Below, piece by piece: positions 21,823 through 36,190 of a stretch of 64,000 nt of DNA (position 1 is its first letter; the number at the start of each line of letters is the position of its first letter). This stretch comes from Megamerina dolium (Eukaryota; Arthropoda; Insecta; Diptera; Megamerinidae). The stretch covers positions 1,259,501 through 1,323,500 of the forward strand of contig OY978525.1 of the NCBI GenBank assembly GCA_963854835.1, given 5' to 3'. The notes beneath the pieces were generated by a model that saw only the letters and a list, made by a program, of their open reading frames with translations, was not told the DNA's origin and made no database searches. The position numbers and the translations under genes are program-made.

Positions 21823-22945
21823 ACCATGACAAGATAACTACTTTACTGCCTGCCGTAGACTGATTTCAATTAAATTCAATCTGAAATCAATTGAACAACT
21901 CATTCAAGAGTAAAAACAAGTGGGAGAGTGAGAGAGAGAGAGACACAGACAGAGAGGATGAAATCAAAATAATAAAAACAAAAAAGAATGAAACATAATA
22001 AAAAGAAGGCGCAAAGTTCATGTATGTGTGTTCCGTTTGCGCTAAAGGCTGTGATAAATACCTGCTCGACCATTGATTGCCTCAAGTCGTCATCGTGTAA
22101 TGCGATACAGCATACAAAATATCGATTGGCAGTTGCTACCTATATATGTACATACATAGAAAGGCATTCTGGATGCGTCTCGATTTCACGATGGGTAGTA
22201 AGATGGTATACATGTGAATTAAATTCACTTAGAATGATATAAATCATTGATGCATCAGTATGGTTTGAGTGGGTATCAATTTTTTTTTTTAGGATTAAGA
22301 TTTTAGAATACACTTTGCCTAGTGTTTCATTTATTTGCTCTAGAACATAGTTATATTACTTATACTCGTACACATATTTACATACGAGCATATATGTGTG
22401 TGTATTGTATGTATTGTAGTTACAGGTCTCAAGTTATTGTCATTTTAGCTCATTTTAATTATATAACTAAGTACATAATGATGTGTACATGTAAGAATGA
22501 ACGTTGTTGACGTAACGTGTAGTCAAGATATAATTCTTACGGCAAGTGCTCCATAATTCTCAGAATTAAATTTGCAAACACATTTATATATATATATATA
22601 TATGCATACTTACCTATATATTATTTACATTTAGATTATATTTATACATATACATACATGTAGATCATCCATTATAAATGCATATAAAGATAAATATAAG
22701 AATATCATACGTATTTACAAAATTTTTAAATGACAATAAATATGTGTCATTGTATTTTAATCATAATGCAGCATAATCGACAAAACTCATCTGCTGGCAT
22801 TCATTTTATTGTAACATACACGAATACATACATATTTACAAACATTTACGTACATATGTGTAAGCTGAAGTTTTTAAATCAAATTATTACTTAATATTAA
22901 GAAAGACAGAAAAATAAATAAAATATGAAATAAAAAAGAACATTA
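21823..22945 (+). other. hbs: hbs 3' UTR, end uncertain
   Basis: AT-rich DNA with a GA-rich run near 21925-21958 and a (TA)9 tract near 22585-22602. AATAAA hexamers occur at 22735-22740 (followed by TGTGTCATTGTATTTT, a plausible downstream element) and at 22913-22922. Either could end the transcript; no transcript evidence is available here. Confidence 0.5.
22735..22740 (+). promoter_or_regulatory. candidate hbs polyadenylation signal
   Basis: Canonical AATAAA about 0.9 kb after the stop codon, followed within 20 bp by a T/G-rich stretch. A second AATAAA pair at 22913-22922 is the alternative. Confidence 0.4.
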
Positions 22946-25900
22946 TGTTTTTATTCTAAAAAATATCGATTCAATTAAATGTATGGCGTTAAAGATTAGT
23001 AAGCATTTGGTATGGTAAGTCTATTGAGTAGGATTATTTGAATCCACTTGAAAAAAATATTCTGCACTTGGTCATATTCTTTCAATTCTAAATATTTTAT
23101 TTGTTAATGTCTTTATATTTCATTTGGTAATTTTGTCATTAAACTTTGACGCAATATATACGCAAGTATAGTCATAAACGTTTTGGAAAAATGACATACA
23201 TATATATGTAATTGTAATATTTGTGTCGACAACTTTCTCATGGCATCATACAAGAAGCAATTATAAAGCATCATCATTTTAATATAGTCACACAGTCAAG
23301 TGTTTGGGGTATTTGTGAGCCTCTGCCTCAAATATGTACATCTACATACATAATCGGCATTGTAATTATGTGTCTCCTGTTAAATGTTCGTTTAAATAAT
23401 AACAACCCAAGTTGATGCTGTTGTTGTACGGCATGTACTTGTGATTTGTAATTTTGACAGTTTTGTCTTCACTTGTTGTTATTTTAAAAGAAATATATTC
23501 CTTCTTCAGTGGGGTGCGCTGCAATAAAGTGACACATTCTTTATTACTTATTTTTTTTTGTAATGAACTCGTCTCTTTGGGAGTATATGCATAATTATCT
23601 ACAATGTTGTACCTCTTATATATTGTATACATTCATATACGAGTATGTGTGTGTCTTATTATCACTTGTAATTTGTATATGTACCACATATGTATATGCA
23701 AGTGTATTATTGAGAAATATCCCTTTGGATGTTGTGTACCAAAAGCTGATTGTTTTCATGTGTATCATGTATCACTTGAGACGCCTATATGCGTCTGCGC
23801 TGCATTGTATGTACTCTACTTCTCACTCATTAAAATAATCATATAGGTATTAACAAGAAGCACAAATTATCGTGTACATATTTTCGAACAATCATGTAAC
23901 AAACACACACACACACACATATCTGAGAATAATATATAAAATGTTGGAATAATACAAGTTATAATGTTGGAAAAATTTAGTATAAAGTATTAAGGTATAT
24001 GCTAAAAATCAAGATTTGCAACGTCTGCTTTTATGAACTAATTGAGAAAAAAATGGAGAGAATCGTCTTGTAGAGGGTGTTTTTTGAGATTGCGAATAGG
24101 CGATACGCATCAAAAAGTCTATCAAATGTGGAAATCCATGTTCCATTTATATTCAATAAGGTTTTCTATTACATCATGTTGATACACCAACAATGCTATA
24201 CATTTTTTAGTTTTATTTCGAAAATCGCAGTTCTGTCGTTGAAATTTGAAGTCATCTCAGTGAATTAGAATATTATCACTCTGTAGAAAATTTTGTAGAA
24301 GAATTTTGTCAAGAGTTGAGCCGTTGAGTTGAATGACGATCCTCTAATTCGTGTCATTTAACATTTAAGCTGTAGAAAATTGAACCTTCATACCATATTC
24401 GCGTCAATAGCATCTCTCATATGTCCTAAATCAAATATAATACATAAACTCATTTCATTGGAAACATTTCAATTTGCTACAATTGCACTCTAAAACCTAT
24501 GCTTTATATTAGATAAGTTGAAAAGAAAATAATTTTTCTTTTCTCAATTACCTACAAAAGTTGTACTTATTTAGAATAATGTTGAAAAGATTGCATGTTT
24601 TTATATACAAGTTTCTCCAGTATATGAATAAATATGCATATACACATATGTATATAAACATGTATACATATTCGTACAGATGTTGCTGTTTGTCAGCTTC
24701 TGTGTTGCAGATGTACATAGATAAAATACGCGTATAAGATGCATGCAGTAAGTAAACGCCACATTGTAAGTATGAGTGTTGAGTCTTAGCTCCGCAATTG
24801 AGATTAAAATTGAAACAAATAAAACTTGTATATAATCATACGTACATATGTGCACTTGTTGCCTTCTACTAACCCAGATGGAAATTTTTGAATTCGTCTG
24901 CGATGAAATGTTATATCGTGCATTCAGGTATAAATGACTCTGTATTAGAAGCATGAGCATTATTTTTTTTTGTTCAAAATGTGTTAAGGTGACTTGTAAG
25001 TCGTTTGCAAATAATTTGAAATATTATTCTCATAGTAAATTATTTATATGAACTTAATTTGATATGACTGTCATTGTGTGTTTTACATATAAGAAGTTGA
25101 GTTTAGTTAAAAAATATGATATCTTGCTTACGTATAAATATTTGACATAATTAGCGAGATGAGCAAAACTCTGTGTTCAACGAGTTTGCTTAAAAGCAAG
25201 ACTTATAGTCAATCTTTCATAAATGTACCCATTATCTCTTCGAAGATATGGTCTCACATTTCTGTCGCACATTTTCCTTTTGGGATGGTCGTACTCACAC
25301 GCATAGATATACACACACACACATATGTATATATTTCTTAAACACATTTGTTGTTCACAATGTGTGACTGTTGCACGTTGGAACGAATGAAATCAGTGGA
25401 GCTGCAAAAACAAAACCATAAACTATTAAATTGATGAGTGAAAATGTGTCTCTTTTGTAAGGTCATTTAGCTAAACGTTTAATCGGTTGGAATTTACATA
25501 CATATGTAAGTAGGTATGATAATCGTAAATATTTTATTTGAAGCAAAATAATTTTTGGTTAATATGATCAAATATAAGCGGATGGGCAAAATATAAACAT
25601 TAGTTGTATTAGTTCGTGAGGTTATATATTTCTACAATATAATTTTATTCGTTTTCCATAGAATTATGATACAATGAGTCAATTTTATTTATTTCTGATA
25701 CAAATAAGTGATATGCTGCATGGAAATATATTTTTTACCAGCCATAATTTGTACTAATTTGCTCCACTGTGTATCGCATTGAAAACAAACAAAAATGTAT
25801 TTGCTTTATGAAACATTTACATATGAGACAGATACACACGCATATACGCTTTGCTCGGAAATAATTAATTCCCACGAATTAATAAGATAATGAAAAATGA

Positions 25901-28244
25901 AAGAAGAAAAATAACGTCATCTGAAAAGAGTTACTGCAATAAAAGTCGGTAGGTACATACGTACTCATACATAAGTGTTAGTGTATGTATTTGTACAGTG
26001 TCAATTTCACACACTTTTTCGTTTGCATTTATGGTGGTTTGCTTTTCCTCTGAAATCGTACTGCTACTCGGGAAAACTCTATTAGTAGCTTTTGTTGTAT
26101 ATTCATCGAATCTAGAATATATATTATATATCTTGATTAGGGTAGATCTTTTTGGCGACGACGTCTCATAATAATATCTAGCAAATCTAATCTCATTTTG
26201 TGTACGCTCGCAAGTCAATGGCTGAAGAGGATGGCTACGATTTTACAAATTGTTTTTTGAGTCATTAAAATAAGCAAAATTGTTCTCCTTATGTCAAACC
26301 ACCTTTCTAGTGTTGCCTGATAAGTGCTCTCATCTCACCATATTTTGTAGATTATGTTGCGAAAGTATTAAAGACGTATTCCAAACAAAATCTCTGCATA
26401 GTGAGATACTGCGATCTCTGGGCTTATAGTAAGGTGATATAAAAATCACAAAGCTTTCCCTTATTTTATTTGCACATAAAGAAAATGAAAATTTGCATTG
26501 ATTTTTCAAACTAATTAATGTTTCAGTTACATACAATATTATCCATGCATTATGTTATGATATAGCGTCAAATGTGGACAAGATAGATACAGGTGCGCAA
26601 TAACTTTACGCACTTCCTGTATACGCGTACGTATATGTTATATGCGTACACTTACATAAAGCAGGTTTGCAATTGAACATGTTTATGCTGCCAGCAGAAA
26701 TGTACAGTGAGTAAAGTAAACCAAAATGACTTGCATGTGGCAAACCAAATGATAGCACTTTGAGTACAGTGCATGCAATTGCATATATGAGAATATTAAG
26801 AAAGTTTTGTCGTTTTCTTTTTCAATACAATACATAACGATATAGGAATTTGAATATGTATAGCTTTTGTAGAGCTCACAGGACTCCGAATTCTAAGTTC
26901 GATATTATAATTCAATGATTTGCAGTATGTACATTTTAAACTAGATTCATTCTAAAGGCAGAACTTTCTGAACAGTCTAATGTTATTGATGTATCATATA
27001 ATGATGCCGCTGATGTTGCTGTTATTCGTGTTGCAAACGCAACCCGTTTTGCCAGTTGTCCTATCAATTCACATCCAAATGAAAATTTCTTGCATTAATT
27101 CAATAAGTGTATATAGTTAGTTACATATACGAGTATATATGTGTGTGTGTGTGTGTTTGAGTTGTGTGCAAGTGGCGTAATTGCTTCGTTGAAAGTGATG
27201 GCCAGTTGTGGCTACAATTGGAATCATCATGGTGTTGTGATGATGTTGCATATCTAGTTTTGCCCTTTTGTTTTAACTGATGCTGCTGTTAATGCAGCTA
27301 CTTGCTTGTGCTTGCCTTTCAACTGCACACAAGCCACGAAGAGGTGTGATGGCAATTAAGTTTCGGGTGCAGTGACCACACCAACACTCATTCAATCACT
27401 TGAAGATGCGATTTTGCACTTCATTCATAAAATGCCTTCGCATCAACTATGATGATAATTATGATGATGATAATGATGATGCACACGCGTGCGTCTGTTG
27501 CACAATGCTTAGCTCGCCGCTGGGGACCACTATTATGCACGATTTTGATGCGCCTTGGTATTGGGTAGTTTCATAGTAGAATTATATGTAAATACTTACA
27601 AGTATAGTGCATGAAAAAAAATGAAAAACAAAACAAAAAAATAAACAACAAACTAACACTAAATAAAGAAGTTGAAAAGGAAGTTGAATGAATGAAATTA
27701 ATGAATATACTCGTAAGTAGACATCATATTATTGCTTGTGTAAATGAAAAGCGAATAAACTTGATTTTCTATGTAATTAGTGGGTTATGTTGTTTTTTCT
27801 GATTCTTTTTTTTTTATTATTTATAATTCTAATTTAAAGTGCTTCTAATGTTACTCGATATGAATCTAAAGTTTTAATTTGATAGTTGAAATATTTACAT
27901 AACAAACATCAAGGGTTACACAAAAAGAGTGCTCAATGTAAGTATGACTACTGCTTGAATGTAAATATGAAAAAATTATTTATAACCAAGAAACTTACGA
28001 GGTAAAATGTGGAGTATTTATAATTGATACGAGACTTGATTTATTAACAAATTTGTATCGACATACGGTCAAAAATTGGAATATTTCTGCCTAAATTACC
28101 AGCACTTGAACCATTTGCTATATACATAAAAGAGCATAGGGGATCTCGCGGTTCTTCTAAAACATATGTACAAATGCTATATCTACCTTAATATGTAAAA
28201 CTATGATCATAGATATGCTTTGAGTGATGTAAAAAAAAAAAAAT
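22946..28244. other. intergenic DNA downstream of hbs, no gene seen
   Basis: AT-rich sequence with scattered simple repeats, including (GT)8 at about 27141-27156. The part at about 27.0-27.56 kb is visibly richer in G+C but has no open frame I can assign. Confidence 0.6.
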
Positions 28245-28562
28245 ATATGGCAGTTAAAGCCCCGAAGGGTTCTTTGGCCAAGCTTCTTTATCATTACTGT
28301 TGTGGGTGTTAAATTTTTGACAGTATTAGAAGGGACGTACTTATTTTAGTCGGTTTCGAACGGCAGAACTATTGCGACATCACTTTTTCTGAGCTTTGTC
28401 ATAGAGTTCTTTTAGAAGCTTTTCCATGGCAAATTGTTATTGCCGGAAGAATAGTCAATTGCTTGCCGACAGGTGGGTACCGTTCGAAAGAAAAATCTTT
28501 TCGATATTCAATTTGTTATGCTTCAGCCAGACCAGAAGAAGGCCAACGCACTGACTACGGCA
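28245..28562 (-). mobile_element. tRNA-derived SINE, copy 2
   Basis: On the minus strand, a tRNA-like head (A-box-like TAGTCAGTGCG, then GTTGGCCTTCTTCTGG) is followed by GGCTGAAGCATAACAAATT and the shared body, ending GGGGCTTTAACTGCCATAT with an A/T tail at 28230-28248. It contains CTTGCCGACAGGTGGGTACC in the + orientation, shared with copy 5. The B box is decayed. Confidence 0.75.
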
Positions 28563-30190
28563 CCCACTTTGAGTAATCTGCTGTTTGAAAAATTGAATTG
28601 TTTCCGTGTGAAACTATACTGACACTACTTGTAGCGATCTATGATATCGTCTGTGAACTGCATTGACATTGACAATAAGCATTGTTCAATTTACTTGTAA
28701 TCAAATAGCTGCTTGGTAGTACAAATTAATTTTCTAATACGCGTATATGACTCTAAAAAAACACACACATTTTTTAAAACTAAAAATATTACTTGAGAAT
28801 ATTCATACACATAATTTATATGCCTTTTGTTTATTCGGCCTTACATAAACAAACCGTAACAACAAGCAGCGCATAAATAACATTCTTGCTGTTGTTGTTG
28901 TTGTTGACCTAGTCCGTCGCATCAGTGATAATGTGTTTCCCAAGTCGACAATCTAATTATCCGTGTCTCGTATGTTTATAGCCTATACGCACGTGCATCA
29001 CACAATAAACCTAAACACATACACACACACAAAAACACACACATAGAGAAACAAAGATGATGTAAACCTGATGAAAAGGAGCGCAAAGGATTTACTGTGA
29101 TTTTGTTAACTTTCCATTTGCCAAAGATTAGTTTATTTATGTACTAGCTGGTGTGGTCTCCTAGTGTGTGACTGACTGACTCGACTATCGGTCTTTTACT
29201 ATAAATATACTCGTCTATATGTTTATACCTACGTAGCGTATACGAATATACTAACATTTATGGTGCGTTCTTTGAGCTCATATTACACAAAGTCCCACAC
29301 AAACACACAGTTATCATGAATATGTCACGTCGATTGTTTTTTTTTGATATTTTTATTCTGCATCTACTTTAGTCTATCCTTAGACTACAAATACGTTATA
29401 TAAATATATACATACATATATACAAATCTACAAATACAATATATACATATATTGTATTAACTAATAATAAGTATTTATTTCCTTTTCGGTTTTTGTGATG
29501 TTCAAAAAATGATTTTCCAATGATGATTCTTATCATTTATCCGGTTTCTTATTCTTCTTGTGTTCACTATGTATATTATTCCCTTCTTGCTTATACTCCT
29601 ATCTTACCTACGCGTACTTACTTAAATGTTGTTCTATTTCCTTTCTAGGGCATTTCTGTTGTTATTTAACTTGTTTCTTTTGCTAAATATTAGGTAATGA
29701 CATAAGATTAGATTGACTCTGTTCGATATTGAATTCATAATCTATGATCCATGGGGTATTTTGTCAATTTGATTCAATACAGCTCGAAGCAATGAACTTT
29801 TGCGTTGATGATAATTTTTGTGCAACCTTGTTTCCGTTTTGGTTATTTTTCAAGGAAAATAACTTATTCATACACACACTTAGTTGCGTACGCGTTGTAA
29901 CAATTATCCTGAGGGATTTATGAATGGATTTAATTAGCTGATAAATGTATGCGTGTACATACATCAATGTGATTGTTTGCAGAAAGGCGGTTATATTACA
30001 AATACTAGATAATGTAACTTCCTGCTGTTTATTGTAGAACTTGTTGTACAGATGAAAAAGAAAATAAAACCGAAAGTTAAAGAAAATTGATTCAATGTTG
30101 CTGCTTTATAAATAGAAACTGTATGAGTATGAAGGGATAATGATAGGATGACCAAATATCTAGAAAAAATATCTTTTCAAAGCATGGTCG
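28563..30190. other. intergenic DNA, no gene seen
   Basis: Simple AT-rich sequence with (TTG)n and CA runs; nothing recognised. Confidence 0.5.
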
Positions 30191-30194
30191 ATAG

Positions 30195-30975
30195 ATAGAT
30201 GTGCGCACCTTAATGTCGAACGGAATTACTGGAACCGTAGAATCGCAATACTGAGTGACAGCCAGCTATCAGCTATCAAAGCACTCAAATCTCACCAAGT
30301 TACATCAAAACTGGTATTGGAGTGCATTGAAAAGCTGAACATGCTGGGCCACCTCAATCAGGTGTGGATTCTATGGGCTCCGGGGCATGTAGAGATCAAG
30401 GGAAACGGAATGGAAGATCAATTTGCCAAGAAAGAAGCATCAACTCCATTTGTAGGGCCCGAACCATTCTGTGGATTAGGATCGGGTAATTACTCCCGTA
30501 TCATCTTGGAAGAAGGCGATAGACAAAGAGGTCTATACTGAGAAAACTTAACCGGGTTATCACACTCCAAACTAGCGCTAGGGACATACAACAAAAAACG
30601 CTACGAGGACTGTATGAATACAACGAAGAACAACTTCAAAATCATTACGGGATTATTAACAGGGCATTATAGGTTGAACTATCACCTAACAAAATTTGGA
30701 ATTTTCTCCGATGCTCTTTGCAGGTTCTGCATGGAAGAGGATGAGACCGCACAACATGTGATAGGAACTTGTTCGGCACCTGCTTCACAAGAGAAGGAAA
30801 CACCTGGGAGATTTCATTATACCCGAGGACGAACTTAGACTCTGTGAAGTAGGACCAATACTAAAATACATCGAGGGAACTAGGTTAAGAGACATACCTT
30901 AGTTCCGCGAAGGGAGCACAATAGATCTCATAGGTTGCAGTGCAACATCCCCCCAACTATAATAATAATGGTCTT
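30195..30975 (+). pseudogene. RNase H LINE, family 1 copy A, 3' end fragment
   Basis: Broken frames encode the end of a non-LTR retrotransposon ORF2: RNase H pieces ILSDSQLSAIKALKS and WAPGHVEIKGNGMEDQFAKK, then a C-terminal zinc-finger-like CRFCMEEDETAQHVIGTC. An RNase H domain followed by this finger, plus a tail of TAATAATAA (about 30958-30968), fits I- or LOA-type elements. Stops and frameshifts separate the pieces (for example after GLY at 30539). It is 5'-truncated. Two more copies lie at 40.1 and 47.2 kb. Confidence 0.8.
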
Positions 30976-31199
30976 TGGATTGCGATTGATTTCACGGTAT
31001 TAGAAAATAAAAAAGTGTTGCGGTCGTGACAAAATCACTTCCATTTTCCCCAAATGTATATTTGGATATTCCATATTGAAAAATTGGGAGCTTTCTCTAG
31101 CTTCTGCACCAAAGTTGTCTCACAAATAAATCTTAAGGTATTTTATCTACTTAATTTGAATCATATGGGAGGTACATGCTTCACTTTTCTTTTTCATTC

Positions 31200-32332
31200 T
31201 ACCATTTATTAAAAAAACGGCAACCATAACCGCCCTAAGGTTAAGGGAGGTGGGTCATTGGAAGGACGAAACCTACGGTCATTGGATGTCTATTAACAAA
31301 ACAAACGCAAAAACCTTTCTGACAAGACTGCTTATATCATCCCGAAGGTGATATTCAATAAGAATTTCACTGTACTTCTACTCTTGCCGAAGGATTGGAC
31401 AAGTGGATCCATATCCACGGATGGCTTCAAAATGGTTTGTGGTGTCGGTGCAGGCATATAATCTAAAAGACTAAATGCCAACAAATCTGTGCGCCTCCCC
31501 AATTTATCTAGCGACTTCCAGGCGGAAGTTTTTGCCATTGGGGATGCATGTAGGACACTAATAGCAGACTGTAGATTAAACAACAACATCGCTATTATTT
31601 CGGATGGTCAAACTGCAATTCAGGCTTTGAATTCAGCCATCTTAACTTCTAACCTGATGGAACAAACCAGAAGGAACTTCACCACATTGAGCGAACGGCA
31701 CAATGTTTCCCTGATCTGGGTCCCGGGACATCGGAATATAGAGGGAAATGAAAAAGCTGCCGAACTGGCTAGAACCTGCCATGCGAGAAACTCTTGCAGA
31801 ACCGACACTCACACCATTGAGCGGTGCGGTTAAAAGAGTTATAGACACTAATTACCTCCAAATAGCGGATTGTAGATGGAAAGGTCTTACAATTTGTAAG
31901 ACCAGCACTATGCCCTGGATACAATCTTAAACAAACAACATCGCTGATAAACAGGAATCGCAGGGATATCTCCAAACTGACGGCAGTTATCACTGGCTTC
32001 TGGCTCATCGGAGAGCAGGCAGCCAGAATGGGAATTCATCATAACGCTCACTGTCACAGCTGCAATCAAGCAGAAGAAAAGGGAACTGTTTCCCATTTAA
32101 TCTGCTCTTTGGAAACAGAGAATAGAGACCTTAGATAAACCACTCTTCAACAATCTCGAAGAGTCTGCGGAAGCAAACATCAACGACTTCCAGAGGTTTC
32201 TAAACCGCACGAACTGGATATAGCCGAGCTATTAACAACCGATTAAACAGTTGAAAACGAGGATGTGGCAACAAAATGGCGCCAAAGTGCTAGTTGGATT
32301 CATGGAATAAGTCGCCACTTCAATTAACCAAC
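31200..32332 (+). pseudogene. RNase H LINE, family 2 copy A, 3' portion
   Basis: Reading frames broken by stops encode a near-complete RNase H domain: STDGFKMVCGVGAG, FQAEVFAIGDACRTL, IISDGQTAIQAL and LIWVPGHRNIEGNEKAAELAR. The usual final aspartate of the GNExAD motif is alanine here. Further fragments and a conserved 3' region follow (GAGGATGTGGCAACAAAATG, then AGTCGCCACTTCAATTAACC), ending near CCAACC. The same 3' end appears at 43999-44158. Non-LTR retrotransposon, dead. Its left boundary is uncertain. Confidence 0.75.
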
Positions 32333-35300
32333 CATTTTAAAGGCACTTTTAGATAAGATAAATTTAGATAATAATATTTGGTATATTGCAGCTTTAGAAC
32401 AACCTGTGTATATCCTAAATATTGCTGCATTAAAGTGTAGAGGCAAAAAATTTTGCATCTTTGTAGTAAATAAAAACCAGTTCACTTGTTGTGCAAAATA
32501 TGCCAATGCAGCTTTTTCGATCTACTTACTGGTTACATATTCATAGAAGTATAACGCATAAGTTGGGCTTACTTTCATAGTTATAATGTTCTACTATAAC
32601 AACAAGCTAAGAGAGAAAGAGAGAGAGAGAGAGAGAGTAATAGTAAATGACAAATTCTACAAAAACAACAACAACAACAACAACAACAATCCTTGATATT
32701 AAATTTACCTTATTCGCAAGTTTTTCTTTTGTTTGTTTGATTTCTCTATAAGGTAGATTCATATTCATTCATTCATAAAATAAGCGCAAACAAACAAACG
32801 AGCGAATAATGAACGAAAAAACTAGTTTTTTTTACTATGATCATACTCGCGCTAGCTCTACATAGATATGAATGTATTAATACAGCCTCTATAAAGTGCC
32901 TACTAACTATCACCGCGTTTTAAATTATAAAGATTGTGCGTTTTATTATATACTTTCGTACGGACTATGTGTAGGTAGGTTGTTGTGAAAAAAAAACCTT
33001 CTCTCTTATTGCTGCTACCATTGGCAATGATCATAATGACAATGATGATGATTATTATGTTGACAAAGTGGGGGTTATAAATAATAGATGCGACTACATA
33101 GTTGCATTTATTTTATGTACTCGTAAGTTTACAAGTTCAAAAACTAGTTCTCTGAAACAACAAGAAAATAAATAGGGCTCACAGGGTGTTTACTTAAACA
33201 CTTATATTCTTGTAGTAATTTAGAGTTTAAATATTTACATATAAGAAGTTCACATTTAAAATATTTTATTTTTCGATTACAATTGAGGTCTAAAGAGTCT
33301 AAGTCCCCAAAAAAAATTGTTTCTCTACTAGTTATTGCTATCATAAATATTTGGGGGTTAACAATTATGTGTGAAAAATACTCAGAAATATTCCGAAGAA
33401 ATTTCTGTCTGCATCTACCTCATTGGAACCTAAGCAAACGACGGATTTGAATTAAGCAACCCCAACTTAGAGTGATTCTAATTTCAAAACAATAGAATTA
33501 AAATGCACCTAGAATGAGAATAGGTTCAATAATATAATTTGGGAAACAGCAAATGATAATATTTATCCAAAGTGTATTATGCATGCGTCAATAACCGTGT
33601 GTGCCAGTGTGCATAATGACTTGTGCAACACGCTTATATATTTATTATGCTATTGTTATTTGTTTATAGAATTTTTACTTTTGCTGAGAAAGTTTCTTAT
33701 GATAATATTCTTCTTCATATGTGATTAAGTGCTCCCACATATTCGTAATTGCTATGTGTATATATATAGTCTATGTACATAGTATAGTTGCATGAATATG
33801 ATATAAATTAAGAACACGCGAACTTTTCTTTTTACTTTTTTTGCACTATTATTATGTTTTTCTTCCTGTTTTCTGGTTGAGCTGCTGTTGCAGCTGAGAT
33901 TTTGGATTTGCAATTGATGTACCACACAAATGTTCACAAAATGCTCCCTAATCGTGTATGGCCTGCCGGTTGGGTGTTGTTGTTGTTGTTGTTTTTGTCT
34001 GACTGCATACAGATTTGCAGGTTTTCCCTTAGTCAATGTTTTCATTTCTTACCAGTACATACTATTGTAGAATATGTAGTCGTATATGCATCTAAATATA
34101 ATGCAGATAATTCTCTCACACAGTTCATTCTTAGCACATTGGTTATATTTGTTGTGATATTGCAATATTGCATGAATATATTTAGACGTATATGTATAAG
34201 ATGAAAGGAAGGAAGCGTGCGAAATTCACACATAAATTATGAAAGAGGCCAAGTGTGACCAATGAATATACGATTCCCACTAGCAGCTACATACATACTT
34301 AGCAACATGATTTGGCTTGATTTCAACCTATCTATGAACATATATATGTATGCAGACCATTTGGATGACTTTGTGGTTACATCTAGATATAAGTACCAAT
34401 GCATGTATATCTGTATATATTATGAGAGCTCTTTAGATTATTTAGTTTGTTTTCATCAAGTCTTCAAAAACATACATAGTTACAACAAGTTGTAACAAAA
34501 TATTGCTGGAAAATTAAAAGTGTATAAGTATATCTTTTCTTTTTTTTTTGCTCTTGTATGTGCATATGTTTGCTTTAGTTAAGTGATCATTAACTAGTAG
34601 TCATAATAAGAAGTGAACTAAAAATAAAATTGGTTATTTACATATTGCATATACCAACAACGTATACAACATTTATAATACCGCATCTCAATTGCTAATG
34701 CAACCCTCATTGATTGTACTTACTATTGGATTATATTTGCTATTGAACTCAATATGTATGTATATATAGAACTCTATTATGACGTATACATGTATTTCAA
34801 TCCTTTCACGATTATTTACCCTTTTTTTCTTCACCTTCATTTACAGTTAAATATTATAAATTACCTCACGTATTTGCATCAAGAAGGCGTATGTATCATA
34901 AGGCAATGAAGAACTTTTTAAGACTACTCCCGAAATTTGTAAAGTTCCACAATGGGCACGCACAAACTTTTGTAGTGTAAATGTGCTTGAAATTGCCAAT
35001 CGAAGTATCCTTTTATACAGTCTTATTTATATTTATATGTACATAAGTTGGTACATTTAGTATGAGTATATGTTTATATTTAGCATATATATTTTGTACA
35101 TGAATAAAGGGTAACTCTTATAATCAACCGCACGACCGCATTTGTCATACCACTTTAAACACACACGCATATTTGCCACACCATTACGAATCACACATAT
35201 TATATGCAAATATGTACACGTTAAGATGCCTTATTCTCTATAACAAATGGAAATATAAAGTTTGGTTTATCTTATGAGTTAAGAGTTTTATATGGTCTCA

Positions 35301-35765
35301 AATAGTAGTTAGAAAAATATAAATGATTAAATTATGCATGAAAAGTTTTTGCATAGTCTACCGACAGATTCGAAGTAATGAGATCTTTAAAGGTTTTTGT
35401 TTATCTCACGAACGTAAGTAAAATAAATGAAACTTCATGTTTCGCTGGTAAAACAGGGTCTTTTTTTGGTGAGCCATCTTAATATTACCCATATCTATAT
35501 CTATATACCTACGTATAGAATTAATATATGTGGATTTGTTTTTTCTTTTTTTTTTTTTTGCCAAATTTATTAAGAAATCAAGAACTATGTTTTGTAAATA
35601 TAATCACCACTTAGTACAATATACATATGTAAGTAAAACAAATAAAGTCTAAAATCATCAAAGCATTAGATTAGCTTTGCTTCACAATGAGATTACGAAT
35701 GCTTCAAATTAGAGAATAATGCTTCCAGCAACATTGAAAAATTAGAGGAGGATGTGTTATGAATT
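32333..35765. other. intergenic DNA, no gene seen
   Basis: AT-rich sequence with a GA-rich run at 32610-32638 and a (CAA)n run near 32661-32690. Short open stretches are unremarkable. Confidence 0.5.
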
Positions 35766-36190
35766 AGAATAGTTACATTCTATGGATTTTAGGTCGCTAA
35801 ATCCGAATCCATGGTTGATTTTCCGCCACCACCTTTAGATTTCTTTGTAACAACAAAGAGTATAGTTTTTTTGGCGAGTTTTGCATGTTTTTGAGGTTAG
35901 AAAGAAATCTGAAAGTAATGGCCGATATCCGTTGTGATAGCCACACAAAAAAGAAAGTAGGATATCCAAATCGACCAGAGTGATCTCATTCTTTGAAGTT
36001 TGGGTCGCTGACTCCAAGTCCTTAGTCGGACTTCTGCACATCTCCAGCAGAATCTCTAAGAAAATAGTTATTTTAGATTAGAAAGAAATCTGAGGGTGAT
36101 GGCGGAAATCTGACTACGGATTAGGGTGCATCTACTCAAAATTCGTAGAATGCTATTACTCCGGTACTTTGGACACCCTACTTTTTTAAG
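35766..36190. repeat. two tandem units of an approx. 200-bp repeat
   Basis: Both units share GG(T)CGCTAA/GACTCC, CCTTTAGATT-like and GATTAGAAAGAAATCTGA words, a GTGATGGC/AGTAATGGC block, and GTAGGATATCC. They end with a GGACACCCTACTTTTT-like block. A third, diverged unit lies at 11958-12180. No coding potential; possibly a non-autonomous element or satellite-like family. Confidence 0.6.
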
